Source of the DNA: Actinomycetes bacterium
Lineage (GTDB): Bacteria > Actinomycetota > Actinomycetes > Actinomycetales > Cellulomonadaceae
Length of the DNA: 9,645 nucleotides
Direction: 5' to 3'
Assembly (NCBI GenBank): GCA_023428465.1
Contig: JAEYXM010000217.1
Coordinates: 1 to 9,645 of the forward strand
The position numbers were made by a program, and so were the translations under genes. Below are positions 1 to 6,336 of this stretch, piece after piece. The notes under the pieces are model-generated. The model saw nothing but the letters and a program-made list of their open reading frames with translations, searched no databases and was not told the origin of the DNA. How positions within the stretch are numbered: the first letter of the stretch is position 1; every line of letters starts with the position of its first letter.

Positions 1-585
1 CAGCTCGAGCACGCCCGTCCCCGCCGTGATCCGGTCGCCCGGGCGCACGAGCGCCGCGCCGACGACCCGCCGACGGCGAGGTGGGCGGCCGCGGCGTCGA
101 CGTCGCCGCACCCGCACCACCGGCGCGGAGCCGAGTCGCCGCACGAGCCACCACCGACCCACCCGCCGGACGGTCAGGTGCCGCCGGGACGCGTGCGGGT
201 CGTGGAGCGTGAGCACGCCGCCCGACCCGACCGCCCCGCCCGACCCGACCGCCCCGGACCCGCCGGCCCCGCACACCCCCCGCCCGATCACGAGCCGCGC
301 GCCTACGGGCGTGCCGACCGCGCCGGCGTCCGGACCGGCGACCGCCACGACCTGCCACCCCGCGTCGACCGGTGGCGCAGCCTCGGGCGGGCCCGCCGTC
401 AGCCGGCTGCCCGCGACCCACGGGTGCACACCGGCGACGTGCGTGTCCGCCAGCGCGACGCCGGCCGCACTCAGCGGCGCATCGACGGGCGTGCCGGTCA
501 GCTCGGCGAGCGCCGCCCGGCACGCGCCGAGCGTCGTCCCCACGGTGACCTCGAGGTCCCAGCCCGGTTCGACGGAGAAGTGCAC
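1..585 (-). CDS. N-terminal part of an FHA-domain protein, probably FtsK/SpoIIIE (EssC-like) ATPase; 3' end outside window
   Basis: The minus strand reads open for 195 codons from a GTG at 585-583 to the window edge. It begins MHFSVEPGWDLEVTV, and residues 1-80 resemble the ubiquitin-like lead of EssC-type proteins (GTTLGACRAALAELTG, then a GSRLTAG end). An FHA domain follows from about residue 84: LVIGRG, then LTLHDPHASRRHLTVRR with the usual phosphothreonine-pocket S-R-R-H, a WWLV strand, a basic stretch rich in Arg, and PGDRITAGTGVLEL near the cut. An unusual Gly-rich loop (GSGAVGSGGAVGSGG) is inserted between the GRG strand and the HDPHASRRH strand. No in-frame ATG, GTG or TTG lies upstream before the end of the neighbouring permease gene, so GTG at 585 is the only good start. 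It is supported by a CAGTCT hexamer exactly 6 nt upstream. In this family an FHA N-terminus is normally followed by FtsK/SpoIIIE ATPase domains for DNA or protein (type VII-like) transport. The ATPase part is not visible, so that assignment is inference; another FHA protein is possible. Confidence 0.72.
   Translation of the reverse strand, partial: MHFSVEPGWDLEVTVGTTLGACRAALAELTGTPVDAPLSAAGVALADTHVAGVHPWVAGSRLTAGPPEAAPPVDAGWQVVAVAGPDAGAVGTPVGARLVIGRGVCGAGGSGAVGSGGAVGSGGVLTLHDPHASRRHLTVRRVGRWWLVRRLGSAPVVRVRRRRRRGRPPRRRRVVGAALVRPGDRITAGTGVLEL
221..256. repeat. Two perfect tandem copies of an 18-nt unit inside the FHA domain
   Basis: The 18 nt at 221-238 (CCCGACCCGACCGCCCCG) are repeated exactly at 239-256. 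They encode the Gly-rich GAVGSG-type insertion in an FHA loop of the partial minus-strand gene. The unit is a multiple of three, so copy-number change would keep the frame. Confidence 0.9.
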
Positions 586-597
586 CCGCGCAGACTG
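586..597 (-). promoter_or_regulatory. Candidate leaderless -10 element of the FHA/FtsK-like gene
   Basis: On the minus strand CAGTCT (597-592) is followed by six bases (GCGCGG) and then the GTG start at 585-583. It fits a (T/C)ANNNT -10 box, placing transcription start at or next to the start codon. No Shine-Dalgarno sequence is visible upstream of this GTG, which agrees with leaderless translation. No convincing -35 box was found. Confidence 0.45.
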
Positions 598-627
598 GGG
601 GAGTCCCGCCCGCCGCGCCCGACGGGA

Positions 628-689
628 CCGGGCGGCCTGGGGACACCCGAGCGTCGTCCACAGGCAGGCACGCTGCGACGCCCGCCCGG
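628..689 (-). terminator. Possible nested stem-loop downstream of the ABC permease
   Basis: The 112-bp gap between the permease stop and the FHA gene holds an interrupted inverted repeat. Eight bases at 628-635 (CCGGGCGG) pair with 682-689 (CCGCCCGG), and inside them 651-656 (GCGTCG) pairs with 676-681 (CGACGC). There is no T-tract and the loops are large, so this could be a GC-type terminator or chance in GC-rich DNA. Confidence 0.3.
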
Positions 690-697
690 CCGTGGGC

Positions 698-3310
698 TCA
701 CTCGACCGCGAGCGCCTCCACGGGCGACGTCCGCACGGCGCTGCGGGCGGGCAGCACCGACGCGACGAGCCCGGCGAGCATCGCGACCACCACGACGGCG
801 GCCACGTCACGCCACACGACCGCGAACGGCGTCGGGCCCACGCCGTCCAGCACCGTGCGCGCGCCGACCCAGCCGTACACGGTGCCGATGACCGCGCCGG
901 CCAGTGCGCCGACCCCGGCGATCACCATGCCCTCGGCGGCGAGCGACGCCCGCAGCTGGCGGCGCGAGAGCCCGATGGCCCGCAGCGTCGCCGACTCCCG
1001 GCGCCGCTCGATCACCGACAGCGAGAGCGTGTTCGCGACACCGACGAGCGCGATGACCACGGAGACGGCGAGGAGCCCCACGACGATCGCGAGCATCGTG
1101 TCGATGACCTCCTGGAAGGCGGCCCGCTCGGTCGCCGGCCCGGCCACGGCCACGGCCGGGCCGGTGGTCCGCGAGGCCGCGGCCTCGATGCGCGCCGCGG
1201 CCTCACGGGCGTCGGCCGCGTCGTCGAGCCGGACCCACACCAGCCCCGCGGCCGACTGTGCGTCGACCACCTGGAGCGTCTCCGGGGTGAGCAGCACGGA
1301 GGTGCCCGGGAGGTCGGAGACCACGACGTGCAGCACGATCTCCTGGCCCTCGGCGCGCTGCGGCTTGAGAAGCTCCCCGTCGGGGCCCACCTCGAACGTC
1401 TGCACCGGGGCGAGGGTCACGACGTCGCCGTCGACGACCCCGCTCCACTCGGCGACCTGCACCGGCACGACGACGGCGTCGTCGCCCAGGCCCGCGAACT
1501 GCTCGTCCGCCCGCAGGACGCGCTCGGCGTCGGAGGTCGACATGCCCACGGCGTCCGCGTAGAGGGCAGTGCCCGGCGTCTGGATCTCGACCGCACCCAC
1601 GGTCAGCACGGCGACCTCGGAGACGCCCCCGACCTGCTCCATCTCCTGGACGAGCGTGGGCGGCAGCTCCCCGGGGAGGCCGTTGTCGTAGAACGCACGC
1701 GCCTCCACGTCGAACGGGAACTCCTCGTCCAGTCGCTCGGCGAGGGCGTAGCGGGCCGCCGCGGCACCGGTGGACATCATCACGACGAGCGTCACGCCGA
1801 TGAGGAGCGCCGCGCTCGTGGCCGCGGTGCGGCGGGGGTTGCGGCCGCTGTTCGCCGCCGCGAGCCGCACGGCCGCGCTGCGCGAGCCGAGGCGGGACGC
1901 CAGGGCGACGAGCCTCGGGGTCCAGAACACCGCGCTGAGGAGGATCCCGATGAAGGACAGCCCGCCGCCGAGCACGCCCAGACCGAGAGCGGTGCCCACG
2001 TCCGAGCTCGTGACGACGATGCCGAGGCCCATGGCGGCCGCGCCCGACGCCACGAGGGCGCCCGCGAACCAGGCGCGCGCCTTCCCGGAGCGTTCGGTGA
2101 ACCGCGGCACGTCGGCCGGTCGCATGGCGGCGAGCGGCGAGACGCGGGTCGCCGCCCGCGCGGGGGCGAGGGCCGCGACGACCGTCACGGCGACGCCGAC
2201 CACCAGCGGCAGGAGGACGGAGGACGCCGTCACGCGCGCGCCGTTCGGCAGCGGGACCTCCGGCCAGGTCTGCGCGAGCACGAGCAGCGCGCCCTGGACG
2301 AGGAGGACGCCGAGCGCGATCCCGGCCGCGGCACCGAGTACCCCGAGCACGAGCGCCTCGAAGATGACGCCGCGCCGCAGCTGGTACCGGTCCGCGCCCA
2401 CGCAGCGCAGCAGCGCGAGCGTGCGGACCCGTTGGGCGACCAGGACCTGGAAGGTGTTGGCGATGACGAGAGCGGCGACCAGCAACGCGATCGCGGCGAA
2501 CCCGAGCCCGATCGTCGTGACCAGGCGGGCCTCACGCGTGACGTCCGCGATGATCCACTCCGCCTGCTCGTCGAGGGTGCGCACGGTGATCAGCCCGGAG
2601 TCGCGGTTCGTCGAGTCGAGCGCGTCCCGCACCGCGGTCCGGAGCTCGGCGTCGCTCACCGTGCCGTCGCCCGCCACGAGGAGTCGCTGGTAGATCAGCT
2701 CGTGGCCGAGCGCGTCGTAGCCGAGCCACTCCAGGACGTCCGCGCGCGGCGCGAGGCCCGCCGCCTGCCCGGTGAGTCCGGACGCGGTGTCGTCGACGAG
2801 CCCGACCAGCCTGAGGCGGTGCACCGAGGTGCTCAGCTCCATCCCGTCGTCGCTGAGGTGCGTGAACGCCAGCGCCACCTGGTCGCCGAGCTCGAGGCCC
2901 AGGCTCTCGGCCGACGCCGCCGGCAGCGCGATCTCCCCGTCCCGCGGCGGGTGGCCGTCCACGAGGCGGCGCGGCTCGAGGCGGGGCTCCGTGGCCGGGG
3001 CGTCGATCTGCAGCCAGAGCGTGCCGTCGGCGGTGCTCACCTCGGCCCAGACGCTGGCGCGGGGTTCCGCGAGCCGGACGCCGGGCGCCTCGCCGATCGC
3101 GGCCGCGTCGGTGTCGGTGATGCCCTCGCCCTCGACCACGACGTCCGCGTTCGCGTACTGGGCCGTCACGGCGCGGTACGCGGTCTGGGTCATGACGTCG
3201 CCGGCCAGGAGCGCGACCGCGACGAAGGCGCTGCCGAGCGCGATCGCGACGCCCGCGGCGGCCAGCCGCCCGGGTGTGCGGCGCATCTGCGCGAGCGCCA
3301 GGCGCCACAT
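698..3310 (-). CDS. FtsX/MacB-type ABC transporter permease, 870 aa
   Basis: This is the membrane subunit of an ABC exporter of the MacB/FtsX superfamily, in the long actinobacterial form with two FtsX domains in one chain. Hydrophobic segments lie near residues 17-38, 266-288, 316-345, 363-385, 415-433, 441-463, 498-516, 739-762, 793-815 and 836-856, about ten in all. Two large extracytoplasmic regions (about 40-260 and 520-735) follow the first helix of each half, as in MacB periplasmic core domains. Each FtsX half carries the typical cytoplasmic pattern: VAQRVRTLALLRCVGADRYQLRR (about 291-313) and its counterpart SVIERRRESATLRAIGLSRRQLR (about 765-787), and each half ends in an R-(V/T)-SP motif (RVSPLAAMRP, RTSPVEALAVE). 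The ATG overlaps the stop of the ATPase gene by one base (TGATG), and AGGTGA lies 8 nt upstream, so translation is probably coupled. Substrate is not deducible. Related transporters move peptides, lipids or lipoproteins, or confer antibiotic resistance. Confidence 0.93.
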   Translation of the reverse strand: MWRLALAQMRRTPGRLAAAGVAIALGSAFVAVALLAGDVMTQTAYRAVTAQYANADVVVEGEGITDTDAAAIGEAPGVRLAEPRASVWAEVSTADGTLWLQIDAPATEPRLEPRRLVDGHPPRDGEIALPAASAESLGLELGDQVALAFTHLSDDGMELSTSVHRLRLVGLVDDTASGLTGQAAGLAPRADVLEWLGYDALGHELIYQRLLVAGDGTVSDAELRTAVRDALDSTNRDSGLITVRTLDEQAEWIIADVTREARLVTTIGLGFAAIALLVAALVIANTFQVLVAQRVRTLALLRCVGADRYQLRRGVIFEALVLGVLGAAAGIALGVLLVQGALLVLAQTWPEVPLPNGARVTASSVLLPLVVGVAVTVVAALAPARAATRVSPLAAMRPADVPRFTERSGKARAWFAGALVASGAAAMGLGIVVTSSDVGTALGLGVLGGGLSFIGILLSAVFWTPRLVALASRLGSRSAAVRLAAANSGRNPRRTAATSAALLIGVTLVVMMSTGAAAARYALAERLDEEFPFDVEARAFYDNGLPGELPPTLVQEMEQVGGVSEVAVLTVGAVEIQTPGTALYADAVGMSTSDAERVLRADEQFAGLGDDAVVVPVQVAEWSGVVDGDVVTLAPVQTFEVGPDGELLKPQRAEGQEIVLHVVVSDLPGTSVLLTPETLQVVDAQSAAGLVWVRLDDAADAREAAARIEAAASRTTGPAVAVAGPATERAAFQEVIDTMLAIVVGLLAVSVVIALVGVANTLSLSVIERRRESATLRAIGLSRRQLRASLAAEGMVIAGVGALAGAVIGTVYGWVGARTVLDGVGPTPFAVVWRDVAAVVVVAMLAGLVASVLPARSAVRTSPVEALAVE

Positions 3311-4092
3311 CAGACGGTCACCTCGTCGAGCGAGCGCAGGGCGTCGAGGCCCGCGAGGACCGACTCGGGCGTCGGGTCGGTGATGTCGCCGGCGATCCGG
3401 CCGTCGGCGATGAGGACGACGCGGTCGGCGTACGCCGCGGCCGACGGGTCGTGGGTGACCATGATCACGGTGCGTCCGAGCTCGCGCACGGAGCGCCGCA
3501 GGAAGCTGAGGACCTGCGCGCCGGCGCGCGAGTCCAGGTTGCCCGTCGGCTCGTCGGCGAAGACGACGTCCGGCTTCGCGACGAGCGCGCGTGCGATCGC
3601 GACGCGCTGCTGCTCGCCGCCGGACATCTCGCTCGGCCGGTGGCCGAGGCGGCCCGCGACGCCGAGCGTCGCGACGAGGAGGTCGAACCAGTCCCGGTCG
3701 AGCGCGCTCCCCGCCATCTCCAGGGGGAGCACGATGTTCTGCTCGGCCGTGAACATCGGCAGCAGGTTGAACGACTGGAAGACGAAGCCCACCCGCTCGC
3801 GCCGCAGCCGGGTCAGGGCGCGGTCGTCGAGGCCCGTGGTCTGCGCGTCGCCGATGAACGCCTGGCCCGCGGTCGCTGAGTCCAGGCCGGCGAGCACGTG
3901 CATGAGCGTGGACTTGCCCGAGCCCGACGGGCCCATGATCGCCGTGAACGCACCGGCCGCGAAGTCGACGTCGACGCCGTCGAGCGCGCGGACCGCGGAA
4001 GGGCCGCTGCCGTAGACCTTGGTCAGTCCGCGGGCGCGGACGGCGGAGGCCGCAGTGGTCGGCGTGGTGGTCGTGGTGGTCGTGGCGGTCAC
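3310..4092 (-). CDS. ABC transporter ATP-binding protein, MacB/LolD family, 260 aa
   Basis: This is the cytoplasmic ATPase that powers the adjacent FtsX-type permease. All nucleotide-binding motifs are present, numbered from the GTG start: Walker A GPSGSGKST (54-62), a Q-loop in FVFQSFNLLP (about 103-112), signature MSGGEQQR (156-163), Walker B VVFADEP followed by TGNLDS (176-188), and H-loop VTHD (212-215). The Q-loop text and the TGNLDS continuation are typical of the MacB/LolD group. I place the start at GTG 4092-4090, not at an in-frame ATG 22 codons upstream, because GAGGAGG lies 4 nt before the GTG and the extra residues look non-coding. The chosen N-terminus is a low-complexity Thr-rich tail (seven consecutive Thr) before the conserved ARGLTKVYG strand. 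The gene ends in a TGATG overlap with the permease. It lies 123 bp downstream of the response regulator, so it may be co-transcribed with it or be the regulator's target. Confidence 0.94.
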   Translation of the reverse strand: MTATTTTTTTPTTAASAVRARGLTKVYGSGPSAVRALDGVDVDFAAGAFTAIMGPSGSGKSTLMHVLAGLDSATAGQAFIGDAQTTGLDDRALTRLRRERVGFVFQSFNLLPMFTAEQNIVLPLEMAGSALDRDWFDLLVATLGVAGRLGHRPSEMSGGEQQRVAIARALVAKPDVVFADEPTGNLDSRAGAQVLSFLRRSVRELGRTVIMVTHDPSAAAYADRVVLIADGRIAGDITDPTPESVLAGLDALRSLDEVTV

Positions 4093-4096
4093 GTGT

Positions 4097-4121
4097 CCTC
4101 CTCGGGTCTGCCCCGACGGTA
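4097..4121 (-). promoter_or_regulatory. Shine-Dalgarno and candidate -10 for the ABC operon
   Basis: GAGGAGG at 4103-4097 (minus) lies 4 nt before the GTG and decides the start. A TACCGT hexamer at 4121-4116 fits an actinobacterial TANNNT -10 box and would give a leader of roughly 15-20 nt containing that ribosome binding site. I see no clear -35 box. A promoter here would let the regulator drive the exporter separately from its own operon. Confidence 0.4.
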
Positions 4122-4171
4122 AGGACTGCGGGGGCCCGTGGTCGTCGCGCCCGGGCATGGTCCGGCGGCCG

Positions 4172-4200
4172 GGGCCGTCATCCCGTGGTGGGACGGGCCC
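4172..4200 (-). terminator. Possible hairpin between the response regulator and the ABC genes
   Basis: Downstream of the regulator stop (4218-4216), 4172-4179 (GGGCCGTC) can pair with 4192-4200 (GACGGGCCC) with one bulged base. An alternative 5-bp stem (CCCGT/ACGGG) lies at 4182-4197. It has no T-tract. It could be a weak terminator or attenuator separating the two-component genes from the transporter. Confidence 0.3.
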
Positions 4201-4215
4201 GCCCGCCGGGGCCGG

Positions 4216-4914
4216 TCACGTGCCGGGCCGGACCAGCCCGCTCTCGTAGGCGACGACGACGGCCTGCACCCGGTCGCGCGCGCCGAGCTTGGCGAGGATG
4301 CGCCCGACGTGCGTCTTCACGGTCGCCTCGGCGACGAAGAGGTCCTGGCCGATCTCGGTGTTGGAGCGTCCGCGGGCCATGAGCACGAGGACCTCGCGCT
4401 CGCGGTCCGTGAGGTCCGCCAGCCCGGGGTGCTGCACCCGCGCGTCGAGGTCCGGCAGAGCCGTGACGAGGTGCTCCATGAGCCGGCGCGTGGACGACGG
4501 GGCGATGACGGCGTCCCCGGCGTGCACCGTGCGGATCGCGGCGAGCATCTCCTCCGGCGGCGCGTCCTTGAGCAGGAAGCCGCTCGCGCCGGCCTTGATC
4601 GCGGACAGCACGTACTCGTCGAGGTCGAACGTCGTCAGGACGATGACCCGGGGGGCCGGGTGGCGGCCAGGCGTCGCGTCCGTCGTGAGGCGTGCGGTCG
4701 CGGCGAGGCCGTCCATCTCCGGCATGCGCACGTCCATGAGGACGACGTCGGTCTCGACGACCGCGAGGCGGCGCAGCGCCTCGGCGCCGTTGCCCGCCTC
4801 GAGGACGACCTCGAGGTCCGGCTGGGAGTCGATCACCATCCGGAAGCCCGCACGCACCAGCTGCTGGTCGTCGACGAGCGCGACCCGGATGGGTCCGTCA
4901 GGGGCGGTGTTCAT
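4216..4914 (-). CDS. NarL/LuxR-family response regulator, 232 aa
   Basis: This is a DNA-binding response regulator. The receiver domain (about 9-125) has the acidic pair at D15-D16, the phospho-acceptor D61 in VVLMDVRMPEMDG, the conserved T94/T95 in VIVLTTFD, and K116 in FLLKDAPPEE. The C-terminal LuxR-type helix-turn-helix (about 168-225) reads LTDREREVLVLMARGRSNTEIGQDLFVAEATVKTHVGRILAKLG in sequence, the standard GerE/NarL signature (positions 168-211). The kinase gene just upstream ends in a 4-bp ATGA overlap with this ATG, and GGAGG (4923-4919) lies 4 nt before it, so kinase and regulator are translationally coupled and surely a pair. The ABC exporter genes follow 123 bp downstream on the same strand, which makes them the most likely regulatory target (inference). 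The length matches the family and nothing appears truncated. Confidence 0.96.
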   Translation of the reverse strand: MNTAPDGPIRVALVDDQQLVRAGFRMVIDSQPDLEVVLEAGNGAEALRRLAVVETDVVLMDVRMPEMDGLAATARLTTDATPGRHPAPRVIVLTTFDLDEYVLSAIKAGASGFLLKDAPPEEMLAAIRTVHAGDAVIAPSSTRRLMEHLVTALPDLDARVQHPGLADLTDREREVLVLMARGRSNTEIGQDLFVAEATVKTHVGRILAKLGARDRVQAVVVAYESGLVRPGT

Positions 4915-6203
4915 GCGGCCTCCGGAGGTGGTGGCGGTGACAGGGGCGGGATGGGGATCTCGGCGCGGACGCGGAAGCCGCCGCCCGGGCGCGGTCCGGC
5001 GGTGAGCGTGCCGCCCAGCATCGCGGCCCGCTCACGCATGCCGAGGACCCCCTGGCCGGCGCCGTCGGACGCCGCGGCGGCGCCGCGCCCGTCGTCGGTG
5101 ACCTCCAGGACGAGCGAGGCGGTGGCCCACTGCAGGAGGACGGTGGCCTTCGGGTCCGGGCCGGCGTGCTTGAGGATGTTGGTGAGCGACTCCTGGCAGA
5201 TGCGGAAGACCGTGAGCCCGGTGCCGGGCGGCAGCACGCGCGGCACGCCCATCCGGACGAAGGACACGCGCACCCCGCTCTCGCGCACCTGGGCGACGAG
5301 CGCGGCGACGTCGTCCACCGCGGGCTGCGGGGAGAGCGCGCCGACGGCGGGCGTCTGGCCCGTGGAGGTGCCGACGACCGGCGTCTGGCCCGTCACGGCA
5401 CCCGGCTCGCCGGGCCGGGCCGGCTCCTCCTCGGCGGGCCGCAGGACGCCCAGCAGGCGGCGCATGTCCGCCAGTGCCGCCCGGCCGGTCTCCGCGATCG
5501 TGCCGAGCGAGCGCTCCGCCGCGCGCGGGTCCGACGCCGCGGCGTACCGGCCGCCGTCGGCCTGCGCGATGATCACGGACAGGGAGTGCGCGACGATGTC
5601 GTGCATCTCGCGGGCGATGCGGGCGCGCTCGGCGGCCGTCGCGATCCGGGCCTGCTGGTCGCGCTCGATCTCGAGCCGGCGGGTGCGGTCGACCAGGGCG
5701 TCGATGGCCACGCGCCGGGACCGGCGGACCAGGGCGAACGCGAAGGTGCTGAGCGCCATGAGCGACATCGCGACGATGAGGGACGCGGCCTGGTCGGGGG
5801 AGCCCTGGATCAGCGCGAGCTGCACGCCGACGAGCAGAGCGCCGCCCAACGCTCCGCCGACCGCGAGCCGGTACGCCCACCGCGGCCCGTGCACGGTGAC
5901 CGAGTAGAGGGCCACGAGCACGATGAGGTCGGTCGGCACGATGAGCCACAGGCCGCCGACGACGTGCCCGAGACCCAGCGCGTAGATCGCGGCGACGGAG
6001 GCGGCGGGCGCGGTGCGGCGCCAGGCCAGCGGCACGGCCATCGCGACCGAGATGATCTGCACGCCGGGCGTCGAGCTGGTGTAGCCGTGCAGGGTCTCCT
6101 GCCCGAACCAGAAGGCGACGACGGCGACGGCGAGGGCGAGCGCGGCGTCGACGACGAACCGGTGGGTTCCGTCCCACGCCCCGACCCGTTCCCACCAGCG
6201 CAC
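4911..6203 (-). CDS. Membrane sensor histidine kinase, NarL-partner class (HisKA_3), 430 aa
   Basis: This is a sensor kinase partnered with the downstream LuxR-type regulator. About five to six hydrophobic segments fill residues 17-160 with almost no extracellular loop, as in DesK/LiaS-like kinases that sense the membrane or act with a transporter. The dimerisation/phospho-acceptor helix reads ERARIAREMHDIVAHSLSV with H201 followed by D202. The ATPase domain has N-box QESLTNILKHA (N342), G1 DDGRG (370-374) and G2 GVLGMRER (385-392), ending in a Pro-rich tail (PPLSPPPPPEAA). Between the helix and ATPase parts lies a Pro/Thr/Gly-rich linker with a repeated GQTPxVG. The open frame extends upstream to 6374, but I choose GTG 6203-6201: the 57 upstream residues look non-coding and would run into the divergent gene, and a TACCCT hexamer sits exactly 6 nt before this GTG. 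The stop overlaps the regulator start (ATGA). Confidence 0.93.
   Translation of the reverse strand: MRWWERVGAWDGTHRFVVDAALALAVAVVAFWFGQETLHGYTSSTPGVQIISVAMAVPLAWRRTAPAASVAAIYALGLGHVVGGLWLIVPTDLIVLVALYSVTVHGPRWAYRLAVGGALGGALLVGVQLALIQGSPDQAASLIVAMSLMALSTFAFALVRRSRRVAIDALVDRTRRLEIERDQQARIATAAERARIAREMHDIVAHSLSVIIAQADGGRYAAASDPRAAERSLGTIAETGRAALADMRRLLGVLRPAEEEPARPGEPGAVTGQTPVVGTSTGQTPAVGALSPQPAVDDVAALVAQVRESGVRVSFVRMGVPRVLPPGTGLTVFRICQESLTNILKHAGPDPKATVLLQWATASLVLEVTDDGRGAAAASDGAGQGVLGMRERAAMLGGTLTAGPRPGGGFRVRAEIPIPPLSPPPPPEAA
5341..5393. repeat. Two imperfect direct repeats, 30-nt period, in the kinase linker
   Basis: The 23 nt at 5341-5363 recur at 5371-5393 with two mismatches; both copies share CCGACG and GCGTCTGGCCCGT. 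They encode the duplicated GQTPxVG segment between the phospho-acceptor and ATPase domains of the minus-strand kinase. Confidence 0.8.
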
Positions 6204-6215
6204 GTGCCCAGGGTA
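6204..6215 (-). promoter_or_regulatory. Candidate leaderless -10 element of the first kinase
   Basis: On the minus strand TACCCT (6215-6210) is followed by GGGCAC and then the GTG start. The hexamer fits TANNNT and the 6-nt spacing places transcription start at about the first base of the gene. No Shine-Dalgarno precedes the GTG. The same TACCCTGG context precedes gtrA. Confidence 0.55.
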
Positions 6216-6242
6216 GGGCGCGCGCCCGCCCGGACCGGTCCG
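6216..6242. promoter_or_regulatory. Two adjacent 12-bp palindromes between the divergent two-component systems
   Basis: GGGCGCGCGCCC (6216-6227) and CGGACCGGTCCG (6231-6242) are both perfect palindromes separated by 3 bp. They occupy the spacer and -35 zone of the first kinase's predicted promoter. They could be operators for dimeric regulators. The first is low-complexity GC and may be chance; the second is more specific. Confidence 0.35.
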
Positions 6243-6324
6243 CCCACGGTGCGACGCGTGCGGGGCAGGTCTGCGACCGGGGGACGAGGGCCACGTCGGC
6301 CCGGGTCGGCGGGCCCGGCTGTGG

Positions 6325-6336
6325 CAGCATGGGCGT
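6325..6336 (+). promoter_or_regulatory. Candidate leaderless -10 element of the OmpR-type regulator
   Basis: CAGCAT (6325-6330) is followed by GGGCGT and then ATG at 6337. The spacing is identical to that before the first kinase and gtrA. The first base differs from TANNNT, so it is weaker than those. No Shine-Dalgarno is visible. Confidence 0.45.

Noticed and set aside
178..891. 237-codon plus-strand frame near the left edge
   Set aside because: Low-complexity Arg/Pro/Ala product; the minus strand over most of it encodes a recognisable FHA domain and the end of the permease.
26..4015. 1329-codon open frame on the plus strand
   Set aside because: It lies antisense to the permease and ATPase, is codon-aligned with the permease, and translates to Arg/His/Asp-rich text without any domain. 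It is a GC-rich shadow.
4093..4158. 22-codon upstream extension of the ABC ATPase to an ATG
   Set aside because: GTG 4092 has a strong ribosome binding site 4 nt away, and the extension shows no family resemblance.
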